NCBI GenBank assembly: GCA_039809105.1
Contig: JBDHUJ010000021.1
Coordinates: 1 to 30,344, forward strand
Source of the DNA: JBDHUJ01 sp039809105
GTDB lineage: Bacteria; Patescibacteriota; Saccharimonadia; Saccharimonadales; UBA4665
Length of the DNA: 30,344 bases
Reading direction: 5' to 3'
Shown: positions 7,793 to 14,626 of the stretch, piece after piece
Position numbering within the stretch: position 1 is the first letter of the stretch
How the letters are laid out: each line of letters starts with the position of its first letter
Notes under the pieces: generated by a model
The model's input: only the letters and a program-made list of their open reading frames with translations
What the model was told of the DNA's origin: nothing
Database searches by the model: none
Program-made: the position numbers and the translations under genes

Positions 7793-9565
7793 TTATTCTT
7801 CGATGAATCCACCAGACTGATGCGCCCAAAGTTTGGCATATACGCCATCCTTTTTACCTATGAGTTCTTTGTGCGTACCTTGTTCGGCTATCTTACCGTG
7901 GTCGAGCACGATGATTCGGTCCATTTTCTGGATGGTACTCAGGCGGTGGGCGATGACGATGGCGGTGCGGCCTTCCATGAGCTTCCAAAGCGCTTGCTGT
8001 ATGAGCACTTCGCTTTCACTGTCGAGTGCTGAAGTTGCCTCGTCCAGAACCAAAATCGGTGCGTTCTTGAGCATCGCGCGGGCAATGGCAATACGTTGCC
8101 GCTGACCACCGCTCAGCTTCACACCGCGCTCACCGACGAGCGTTTCAAAACCTTCCGGCAACTTCTCGATGAATTCAAGTGCATTTGCTTGCCGAGCTGC
8201 TTCAGCCACTGCTTTGTCTGAGGCAGTAGGATTGCCATAACGGATGTTATCCTTTAGGCTCCGGTGAAACATAGCAGGGTCCTGCGGAACGGATGCGATG
8301 GCGCTCCGTAGTGAAGCGAAGGTCGCGTCCGCAATGTTCTGCCCGTCAATGAGCAGCTCGCCACCCGATACGTCCACGAAGCGTAAGAGCAGTTTGGTCA
8401 CAGTGGTCTTGCCCCCACCAGAATGGCCGACGAGCGCAATCTTTTCGCCCGGCTTGATATGCAGGTTGAACTTGTCGAAAAGTAACCCGTCCGTCTGTTC
8501 GTCGTAGGCAAAGTCTACATCCTTGAATGCAATGTCTCCACGTATAGCCTTAAGAGGCTTTGCGTCCGCACGTTCTTGGATGCGGGGCGATTCTTCCAGC
8601 AGGGCAGTGTACTGGGCGGCTTCGGAAATCGCGGTTTCGAGGTTGCGGTAAATGCGGTTGAACTCGAACAGGATTTCGGTAGCAGTCATGAAATAGCTGA
8701 ACGTCAGGAAGACGGCAGCCAAGCTGGCAGCGTTGTCCGTGAACATAATAGCTACGACCAAGCCGACGGTGTTCGTTACTATCCAGCTCGGTGCGACTAT
8801 CATATCGATATGCAGCACGTGGTAGTCCCAAGTCCGGCGAGCGGTCTTCATGTAGTGGTCGACGAACGACTTGTGGCGTTTTTGCTCGCTCTCTTCCTGG
8901 GCAAAAGCTTGCACGGCACTGATGTTACCGATGACGTCAGCCACATGCCCTGCCATCTGGTTGCTGGCTGCTTCACGGTCGATTACCATGCGTTGCCGTT
9001 TGCGTATGAAAGGCAATACGACAACAGCCGTTACGATGATGAGTGTTAGCATTACGCCGACGAGCAGGGGTGAAATGGTCCAAAGCACGACGAGCGCAAA
9101 ACCAAGCGGCACCAGACTGCCAAAGACGTTGAAAGACAACGTATCCATGAAACTCTCAAAGTTCTTACCATATCCAATGACCTTTTTGGTCAGCGAACCG
9201 GCAAAGTTGTCGTTGAAGAACGCCGCATCTTTCTTGAGAAGTTCTTGTAGGGCGGTGGCGTAGAGATTGCGCATGCCATCTGCGTCAGTGCGGTTGAGGA
9301 ATAGGAACGCAACGCGCCAGACGGCTTCACCGACCAGCCATGAAGCAACTATCAGGCTAAGATACGGCACAATGGCGTGCCAGTTACTCGGTATATGCCC
9401 GTCGAAGTTCTTAATCATCGCCGCGATAACGAGTGGCGGAATATAACGCGTAAAAATACTACCAAGACCGGGCAGCAAAAGCGCGGCAATGGACCATTTA
9501 CGCTGATGCCATATCTCGGCGATATACGCCCGAGCGGCGCGTTTTATTGAGTATTGTCTCGGCAT
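7793..9565 (-). CDS. ABC exporter half-transporter (first gene of pair)
   Basis: A 590-aa type I ABC exporter subunit, first gene of a two-gene operon on the minus strand. The membrane domain occupies about residues 20-320 and the ATPase about 345-590. Walker A is GHSGGGKTT, the Q-loop SVPQDP, the signature LSGGQRQRIAIARA, Walker B ILVLDEATSALDS and the H-loop VIAHRLST, so both ATP sites of a heterodimer would be catalytically complete. A good Shine-Dalgarno (AAGGAGGG) lies 8 nt before the ATG, unlike most genes here. The last 15 residues match those of the downstream partner, pointing to tandem duplication or a shared functional tail. The 444-bp region upstream probably holds its promoter. 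Confidence 0.93.
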   Translation of the reverse strand: MPRQYSIKRAARAYIAEIWHQRKWSIAALLLPGLGSIFTRYIPPLVIAAMIKNFDGHIPSNWHAIVPYLSLIVASWLVGEAVWRVAFLFLNRTDADGMRNLYATALQELLKKDAAFFNDNFAGSLTKKVIGYGKNFESFMDTLSFNVFGSLVPLGFALVVLWTISPLLVGVMLTLIIVTAVVVLPFIRKRQRMVIDREAASNQMAGHVADVIGNISAVQAFAQEESEQKRHKSFVDHYMKTARRTWDYHVLHIDMIVAPSWIVTNTVGLVVAIMFTDNAASLAAVFLTFSYFMTATEILFEFNRIYRNLETAISEAAQYTALLEESPRIQERADAKPLKAIRGDIAFKDVDFAYDEQTDGLLFDKFNLHIKPGEKIALVGHSGGGKTTVTKLLLRFVDVSGGELLIDGQNIADATFASLRSAIASVPQDPAMFHRSLKDNIRYGNPTASDKAVAEAARQANALEFIEKLPEGFETLVGERGVKLSGGQRQRIAIARAMLKNAPILVLDEATSALDSESEVLIQQALWKLMEGRTAIVIAHRLSTIQKMDRIIVLDHGKIAEQGTHKELIGKKDGVYAKLWAHQSGGFIEE

Positions 9566-9622
9566 AGGTACGGCCCTCCTTGGTGCCGACCTGAATTAGT
9601 TCGAGCGATGTTTGCCTGGTGA

Positions 9623-9635
9623 CGAACATAGTTCG
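9623..9635. promoter_or_regulatory. Candidate operator upstream of the ABC operon
   Basis: The palindrome CGAAC-ATA-GTTCG has 5-bp arms and a 3-nt centre and lies 58 nt before the ABC operon start. It resembles the arms of Gram-positive LexA boxes, but the spacing is one base short, so I do not call it a LexA site. Confidence 0.3.
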
Positions 9636-9864
9636 AAGTAGTATGTTTGATTAGTTAAGTTTGCTTCTGGCTCACATATGCCAGTTTGGTTTTGAAATCG
9701 AGAATTAGTGACATACGGTCAGGGTATAGCCTGGTAGTACGGTAAAATTCTGACGATAGCGCATTGCTGGACCCTTTCCGTTAAATTAGTGATATTTCAC
9801 CATTATACTCCACCTGTCAACACTAACAGATAAAAATATGTAGTAATAAGCGCAACATATCCTT

Positions 9865-9948
9865 GTCATGCTGAACTCGTTTCAGCACCCACACCTTCAT
9901 ATCAGCGTCCGTGCCACCGCATGGATCCTGAAACGAGTTCAGGATGAC
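9865..9948. repeat. REP-like inverted pair, family GTCAT
   Basis: Unit A (9865-9887, starting GTCATGCTGAACTCG) and unit A' (9948-9924 on the minus strand, starting GTCATCCTGAACTCG) are the same 23-25 bp sequence in opposite orientation, 36 nt apart. Each unit is also a small hairpin. The same layout, GTCAT followed by a short self-complementary core, recurs at 15844-15987 and 22570-22594. Confidence 0.85.
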
Positions 9949-9997
9949 AGGGAAATGGGCCATGCTTCGACCCCTGGAAAAGGAAAGGGAAAACTTG

Positions 9998-10009
9998 TAT
10001 AATACTGGC
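9998..10009 (+). promoter_or_regulatory. -10 of trhO, leaderless
   Basis: TATAAT at 9998-10003 ends 6 nt before the GTG at 10010. There is no Shine-Dalgarno, and the longer frame from 9944 would have to start upstream of this promoter. Confidence 0.65.
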
Positions 10010-10909
10010 GTGCAAAAGATATTGCTTTACTACAAGTTCCAGCCGATTGCCGACCCGGAAGCGGTGCGGCTGTGGCAGCGTGCGCTGTGTGAACGGCTGA
10101 GTTTGAGAGGCCGGATTCTCATTTCTACGCATGGCATAAACGGTACGGTCGGTGGTGACATAGATGACGTAAAGGCGTATGTAAAAGAAACAAAAACATA
10201 CTTCAAAAACACGCAGTTCAAATGGAGCGAAGGTACGCGTGACCATTTCCCGAAACTACAGGTCAAGGTCCGGGACGAAATCGTATCATTCGGCGTAGCT
10301 GACGAGCTGAAGGTAGATGAAAACGGCGTCGTCGGTGGCGGTAAACATCTTAAGCCAGAACAAGTAAATAAACTGGTCGAAGAACATGGCGACGATGTCG
10401 TATTTTTCGATGGTCGCAACGCGTACGAAGCCAAAGTCGGCAAGTTCAAAAACGCGGTCGTGCCCGACACGCGCACTAGTAAGGACTTTGTGTGCGAACT
10501 GGAAAGCGGCAAGTATGACGACATCAAAAATAAGAAAGTCGTTACGTACTGCACCGGCGGCATCCGCTGCGAAATCCTTTCGTCACTTATGAAAAATCGT
10601 GGGTTCGAAGATGTCTACCAAATGGACGGCGGTATCGTAAAATACGGCGAAAAATACGGTGACGATGGCCTGTGGGAAGGTTCGCTCTACGTGTTCGACG
10701 ACCGTATGGGCATGGAGTTCAGCGACCACGCGAAAGTTATCGGCACCTGCATTCACTGCGGTGGCCTGACCAGTAACTACGAAAACTGCGCGCTTGCTAG
10801 CTGCAACGACCTCGTGCTCATCTGCGAACCCTGCAAACAAACCCCCGTCAATCTCTATCATACAGAGGATTGCTATCATGCAGGCCAAAAGGCGCTAGCA
10901 AATGCCTAA
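10010..10909 (+). CDS. trhO: tRNA uridine(34) hydroxylase TrhO (rhodanese family)
   Basis: Oxygen-dependent enzyme that hydroxylates wobble uridine 34 of certain tRNAs to ho5U, formerly YceA/UPF0176. The 299-aa frame has the N-terminal acylphosphatase-like domain (about residues 1-95, with HGINGTVGG), the rhodanese domain (about 120-225) with the active-site loop YCTGGIRCE (Cys181), and a C-terminal cysteine-rich segment (CIHCGG...CALASC...CEPC) that probably binds zinc. I start at the GTG at 10010, 6 nt after TATAAT, because the ATG at 9944 precedes the promoter and its first 22 residues run through repeat-flanking sequence. The stop overlaps the next gene by 8 nt, so the two are probably translationally coupled. 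Confidence 0.94.
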   Translation: MQKILLYYKFQPIADPEAVRLWQRALCERLSLRGRILISTHGINGTVGGDIDDVKAYVKETKTYFKNTQFKWSEGTRDHFPKLQVKVRDEIVSFGVADELKVDENGVVGGGKHLKPEQVNKLVEEHGDDVVFFDGRNAYEAKVGKFKNAVVPDTRTSKDFVCELESGKYDDIKNKKVVTYCTGGIRCEILSSLMKNRGFEDVYQMDGGIVKYGEKYGDDGLWEGSLYVFDDRMGMEFSDHAKVIGTCIHCGGLTSNYENCALASCNDLVLICEPCKQTPVNLYHTEDCYHAGQKALANA

Positions 10910-11384
10910 ATTGGTATTTATCAGCGGTAGCATCAACTCGGGCAAAACGACGACATCAAAATTACTTGCCGAAAAATTGGACGCAGATTTCATAAATGTC
11001 GATGACCTGAACGATAGTATTCCGAACTTCAATCTTGCTACTGACCTAGATAAATCTATGGACCTTGCAATCGCAAAAATCAATGAAAGTATCGCGAACG
11101 GACGGAGTGTCGTAGCGAATTACGTCGTTCGCCAAAGGGACTATGACCGTTTTGAACGCGAGATACATACGGATGAGCAGTATGTCGTTACGCTCGCGCC
11201 TCGGCTTGAAGTTGCGCAGAGCAAACGAGGTGACCGAGAGCTTTCAGAATGGGAAGTGCAGCGTATCAAGCATCATTACGATACGGGCATCGCAAACCCT
11301 TCATTCGGCTCCGTCATCGATAATTCCGACAGTACGCTCCAGGAAACAGTTGAGTCGATACTGAGTATCATTTCCAAGCGGTAA
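10902..11384 (+). CDS. P-loop kinase-like AAA protein
   Basis: A 160-aa small P-loop NTPase. Walker A is GSINSGKTT (residues 9-17), followed by LLAEKL and an acidic loop INVDDLND, a layout typical of small-molecule or nucleotide kinases and zeta-toxin or chloramphenicol-phosphotransferase-like proteins. An arginine-rich stretch near residues 107-115 (APRLEVAQSKRGDRE) may be the lid. The substrate is unknown. The start overlaps the trhO stop by 8 nt (ATGCCTAA), which indicates coupling and co-transcription. Whether it acts on the same tRNA pathway is unknown; the pairing may be chance. Confidence 0.75.
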   Translation: MPKLVFISGSINSGKTTTSKLLAEKLDADFINVDDLNDSIPNFNLATDLDKSMDLAIAKINESIANGRSVVANYVVRQRDYDRFEREIHTDEQYVVTLAPRLEVAQSKRGDRELSEWEVQRIKHHYDTGIANPSFGSVIDNSDSTLQETVESILSIISKR

Positions 11385-11418
11385 CTCTTTGCAAGGAGAG
11401 TCCCAGCATTTCCGTAAA

Positions 11419-11490
11419 CGTATCAAAAAGGGCTGAAACTGGACGCTAATCGTATCATCATGATACGATTAGAGGGTATGAATGATACGA
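11419..11490. promoter_or_regulatory. fic operator array: palindrome plus outlying half-sites
   Basis: A perfect palindrome (11446-11472) has 13-bp arms, CTAATCGTATCAT and its complement, around one C. Further half-sites are CGTATCA at 11419-11425 and ATGATACGA at 11482-11490. They lie 32 bp and 22 bp from the matching palindrome arms, close to three and two helical turns. The array covers the promoter and start codon of the winged-helix Fic gene, suggesting autoregulation. Confidence 0.8.
11440..11469 (+). promoter_or_regulatory. fic promoter inside the operator
   Basis: TGGACG (11440-11445, 4 of 6 matches to the -35 consensus), an 18-nt spacer and TACGAT (11464-11469, 4 of 6). The ATG at 11478 follows 8 nt after the -10. 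The palindrome occupies exactly the spacer and -10, so a bound regulator would exclude polymerase. Confidence 0.5.
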
Positions 11491-12524
11491 ATAAAGCGGT
11501 TTTAGCGGTTTTTAGCCGGGGTGCAGTGTTGGCCTCGTCGGATGTCCATGCCCGTTTGGCGGATGAGCTTTCACTCGTGACGGTAAAGCGTGCATTAAGT
11601 GAGCTACACGAAGCGGGCTACCTGGAACGCGAAGGTGGCGGCCGTTCGGTGCGCTACCAACTTTCCAAGCGTGGGGTGCTGTTGCGGCCCCTGAATGTTG
11701 CAAGCTATCTTGAAACTCCGCAAGAAAACCGCCTGGCTACAAAACAGTTCAACCACAATCTATTTGAAAGCAGCTATGCGACCGTATTAGACGAAGGTAG
11801 CATGGTTTCCCTGGAACGAGCGACTGCAGAATTCCAGGAAAAGGCAGCCAATAACCAGGCGGTGCATGCCAAAGAACTGCAGCGTTTCATGGTTGAAATG
11901 TCATGGAAATCCGGGCGTATCGAAGGCAATACGTACACCTTGCTCGATACTGAGAAGTTGCTGACGTATGGTATCGTTTCGCCCACAAACACCGAGTTTG
12001 AGACGCAAATGCTACTCAACCAGAAAGCGGCGTTTGATTTTGTATGGAAAACGCAAGAACGCTGGGGTCAGCCGAGTATTTCGTACATCGAAAAGCTGCA
12101 CGAACTTATTGTCGAAAAGCTTGGAGTTGCCAAAAATCTGCGTAATACCATCGTCGGTATAACTGGTACGGAATACGAACCGCTCGGAAACGGGTTCCAA
12201 ATCCGCGAGGCGTTGGAACTGCTGCTCGGATACATTGGGAAGGCGCCGAATGCGTACGAAAAAGCGCTGATGCTCACGGTCGGTATGAGCTACATACAGC
12301 CCTTCGCCGACGGCAACAAACGCACGGCCCGTATGACGGCGAACGCGTTGCTGCTTTCGCAAGGCCTTGCGCCTGTGTCCTACCGCAGCGTCGACGAAAC
12401 CGCTTACAAAGAGGCGCTGCTCATATTCTACGAGCAGAATTCGGTGGTGCCGTTCCGCGAACTGTTCACCGAGCAGTACGTCTATTCCGCGACGCACTAC
12501 AACATAGCGGAACCGAGAGGGTAA
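11478..12524 (+). CDS. Winged-helix Fic-domain protein, His-to-Gln variant
   Basis: A 348-aa protein. Residues about 1-70 form a winged helix-turn-helix, and residues about 90-340 a Fic fold. Canonical Fic enzymes transfer AMP or related groups using HxFxDGNGRxxR. Here the motif reads YIQPFADGNKRTAR, with Gln274 (CAG, 12297-12299) at the catalytic histidine position; the phosphate-binding DGNKRxxR part is intact. The inhibitory pattern [S/T]xxxE[G/N] is present before it (S145-GRI-E149-G150). I recall related Fic proteins also carrying Gln, so this may be a subfamily rather than a lone mutation. Activity is uncertain. I start at the second ATG (11478), because the first (11460) lies inside the operator and -10. 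It is followed 1 nt later by a Nudix gene. Its own HTH is the natural candidate to bind the operator array. Confidence 0.88.
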   Translation: MNDTNKAVLAVFSRGAVLASSDVHARLADELSLVTVKRALSELHEAGYLEREGGGRSVRYQLSKRGVLLRPLNVASYLETPQENRLATKQFNHNLFESSYATVLDEGSMVSLERATAEFQEKAANNQAVHAKELQRFMVEMSWKSGRIEGNTYTLLDTEKLLTYGIVSPTNTEFETQMLLNQKAAFDFVWKTQERWGQPSISYIEKLHELIVEKLGVAKNLRNTIVGITGTEYEPLGNGFQIREALELLLGYIGKAPNAYEKALMLTVGMSYIQPFADGNKRTARMTANALLLSQGLAPVSYRSVDETAYKEALLIFYEQNSVVPFRELFTEQYVYSATHYNIAEPRG

Positions 12525-12525
12525 G

Positions 12526-13086
12526 ATGCCACATATACATACTGAACCGGGACAGCACGATATGACTGCGGGCGCGTATATCGTCCGGGTCGATGGCGAT
12601 GAGCCGCGGGTGCTGGTGCATATGCACCGCAAATTCGGCAAGCTGTTCCAGGTCGGTGGGCATATAGAACTGGACGAGACACCGTGGCAGACCATCGCCC
12701 ATGAACTGCGCGAAGAAAGCGGCTACACGCTGGAAGAATTACAGGTTTTGCAGCCCGACGACCAGCTGGTGTCAGCACCCGGTGCAGTGCAACATCCTGT
12801 GCCGGTGCTTATGAACACCCACAAAGTTCCGGGCGAGCACTACCACTCCGATATGTGCTTTGCGTTCGTGGCCGAAGCGGCGCCGGCAAACAAACCGGCA
12901 GAAGGCGAATCGCAAGACCTGCGTTGGCTCACGCTCGCCGAGCTCAGAGACGCGGTCCGGCAAGACCTGGCGCCCGAAGACGTTGCGTTGTTTTACGAAG
13001 CGGTCGTCACTCGCTACCTTCCCAACTATCACCGTGTCCCCGCTGCAAAATACTCACTCGAAAAACCCGCGCATACAATGCTTTAA
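12526..13086 (+). CDS. Nudix hydrolase
   Basis: A 186-aa Nudix-fold pyrophosphohydrolase. The Nudix box spans residues 45-67 (GHIELDE...ELREESGY), with the metal-binding REExxG-type glutamates in place. Histidine replaces the usual arginine just before the first catalytic-helix glutamate, a common tolerated change. The C-terminal half is long and histidine-rich around HYHSD, and ends at KPAHTML. Substrates could be NDP-sugars, nucleotides or coenzymes; none can be chosen from sequence. The ATG follows the fic stop by 1 nt, with GAGAGGG of the fic end serving as a possible SD, so the pair is an operon. The 3' end faces guaA with a 10-nt gap. Confidence 0.88.
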   Translation: MPHIHTEPGQHDMTAGAYIVRVDGDEPRVLVHMHRKFGKLFQVGGHIELDETPWQTIAHELREESGYTLEELQVLQPDDQLVSAPGAVQHPVPVLMNTHKVPGEHYHSDMCFAFVAEAAPANKPAEGESQDLRWLTLAELRDAVRQDLAPEDVALFYEAVVTRYLPNYHRVPAAKYSLEKPAHTML

Positions 13087-13096
13087 CCGGCGGCAA

Positions 13097-14626
13097 TTAT
13101 TCCCATTCGATAGTGCCGGGTGGTTTGGAAGTGATGTCGTAGACGACGCGGTTGACGCCGCGGACTTCGGAAATGATGCGGCTCGACATTTTCGCTAACA
13201 GGTCATGCGGCAGGCGAGACCAATCGGCAGTCATGCCGTCGCTGCTGCTGACGGCGCGGATAGCGACGACTTGTTCGTAGGTGCGGCCATCGCCCATGAC
13301 GCCGACTGACTTTATGGGCAGTAACACGGCAAAGAACTGCCAGACATCCGGACGTATATCGTGCGCGTCTATTTCGTGCCGGACAATAGCATCTGCTTGT
13401 TGCAAAACGTCAATTGCCTCCGGGGTTATTTCGCCGATTATCCGGATTCCAAGACCAGGCCCCGGAAACGGCTGGCGCTGCACGATGCTGTCGGGCAAAC
13501 CGAGCGCTGCGCCGAGTTCACGCACCTCGTCTTTAAAAAGTTCGCGCAGTGGTTCGATGAGCTTCAGGTTCATTTTTTCCGGCAGGCCGCCGACATTGTG
13601 GTGCGACTTTATGGTCACGCTCGGACCGTTTACCGAAACCGATTCTATGACATCCGGGTAGAGTGTGCCTTGCACCAGGAATTTCGTATCGGGTACTTTG
13701 GCGGCCTCTTGCTCGAAAATGGCGATGAATTCGCCGCCGATGATTTTCCGTTTCTGTTCTGGATCGGTCACGCCCGCCAGTTTTTTGTAGAACTGCTCGG
13801 CGGCGCGTACCGGCCGCACATTCAAACCGACTGCTTTGTATGCAGCCAAGACTTCATCGTATTCGTTTTGCCGGAGCAAGCCGGTGTCGACGAAAATACA
13901 GGTTTGCTGGTTGCCGATTGCCCGGTCGACAAGCGTTGCGGCAACCGATGAATCCACGCCACCAGAAAGCGCACAAATGACGTTACTAGTACCGACCGTT
14001 TCCCGGATTTTCGTGATTTGCGTGTCCAGAATAGATTCCGCCGACCAATCGCCACGGAACCCGCACAATCGGAAAAAGTTTTGTAAAATGCTCCGGCCAC
14101 GCGCACTGTGCGCGACTTCCGGGTGAAACTGCAGGCCGAACAGTTTGCGCTCCGGGTCTTCCATGGCGCAGATAATTTCGCCGCTTTTGGCAGTCACGCT
14201 GAACCCGTCCGGCACGGTTGTGACATGGTCGCCATGGCTCATCCACACGCGGCTATTGCCCGACGACGCACCAAAAAGCTTGCTGGAACCAAGTACGGTC
14301 AAAGTCGCATCGCCGTACTCGCGCGTCTGCGAACCTTCGACGCTGCCACCGAGTTCGCGCGCCAGCAGCTGCATGCCATAGCAAATGCCAAGTACTGGCA
14401 CGCCAAGTTTCAAAAGTTCAGAGTCAAATGAAGGCGCATCTTTCTCGTAAACCGAATTCGGTCCGCCAGATAGCATGATACCGTGTGGTTTATGTTTTTT
14501 GATATCTGCCACGGAACTTTTGAATGGCAGAATGATGCTGTACACACCAAGCTCGCGGCTGGCGCGTGTTATAAGCTGTGTGTACTGCGAGCCGTAGTCC
14601 AAGATGACGAGCGTTTGTTGGTTCAT
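13097..14626 (-). CDS. guaA: GMP synthase (glutamine-hydrolysing)
   Basis: Converts XMP to GMP using glutamine and ATP in the final step of guanine nucleotide synthesis. At 509 aa it is a full-length two-domain enzyme. The N-terminal class I amidotransferase has nucleophile Cys82 in GICYGMQ and the downstream His-Glu region LQFHPEVAHS. The ATP-pyrophosphatase domain has the P-loop ALSGGVDSS (about residue 218), and the dimerisation domain ends in the signature PPGTIEWE. The start codon overlaps the guaB stop as ATGA (14623-14626), giving a translationally coupled guaB-guaA operon. Within this window guaA has no separate promoter. Confidence 0.98.
   Translation of the reverse strand: MNQQTLVILDYGSQYTQLITRASRELGVYSIILPFKSSVADIKKHKPHGIMLSGGPNSVYEKDAPSFDSELLKLGVPVLGICYGMQLLARELGGSVEGSQTREYGDATLTVLGSSKLFGASSGNSRVWMSHGDHVTTVPDGFSVTAKSGEIICAMEDPERKLFGLQFHPEVAHSARGRSILQNFFRLCGFRGDWSAESILDTQITKIRETVGTSNVICALSGGVDSSVAATLVDRAIGNQQTCIFVDTGLLRQNEYDEVLAAYKAVGLNVRPVRAAEQFYKKLAGVTDPEQKRKIIGGEFIAIFEQEAAKVPDTKFLVQGTLYPDVIESVSVNGPSVTIKSHHNVGGLPEKMNLKLIEPLRELFKDEVRELGAALGLPDSIVQRQPFPGPGLGIRIIGEITPEAIDVLQQADAIVRHEIDAHDIRPDVWQFFAVLLPIKSVGVMGDGRTYEQVVAIRAVSSSDGMTADWSRLPHDLLAKMSSRIISEVRGVNRVVYDITSKPPGTIEWE

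Larger units (their letters stand above)
9566..10009. other. 444-bp divergent intergenic region
   Basis: No convincing gene was found between the ABC operon (minus) and trhO (plus). It contains a palindrome CGAAC-ATA-GTTCG (9623-9635), a minus-strand TATAAT (9807-9802) beside the near-palindrome GTGATATTTCAC (9790-9801), a REP-like inverted pair (9865-9948) and the trhO -10. The minus-strand TATAAT is a possible ABC operon promoter, but it has no good -35 and would give a leader of over 200 nt. Confidence 0.5.

Noticed and set aside
9623..9635. LexA/SOS box
   Set aside because: The arms resemble CGAAC...GTTCG, but the spacer is 3 nt rather than 4, and the downstream gene is an exporter.
9944..10009. 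Longer N-terminus for TrhO (ATG at 9944)
   Set aside because: The extra residues run from the REP-like unit through the TATAAT box, and the family N-terminus begins at the GTG at 10010.
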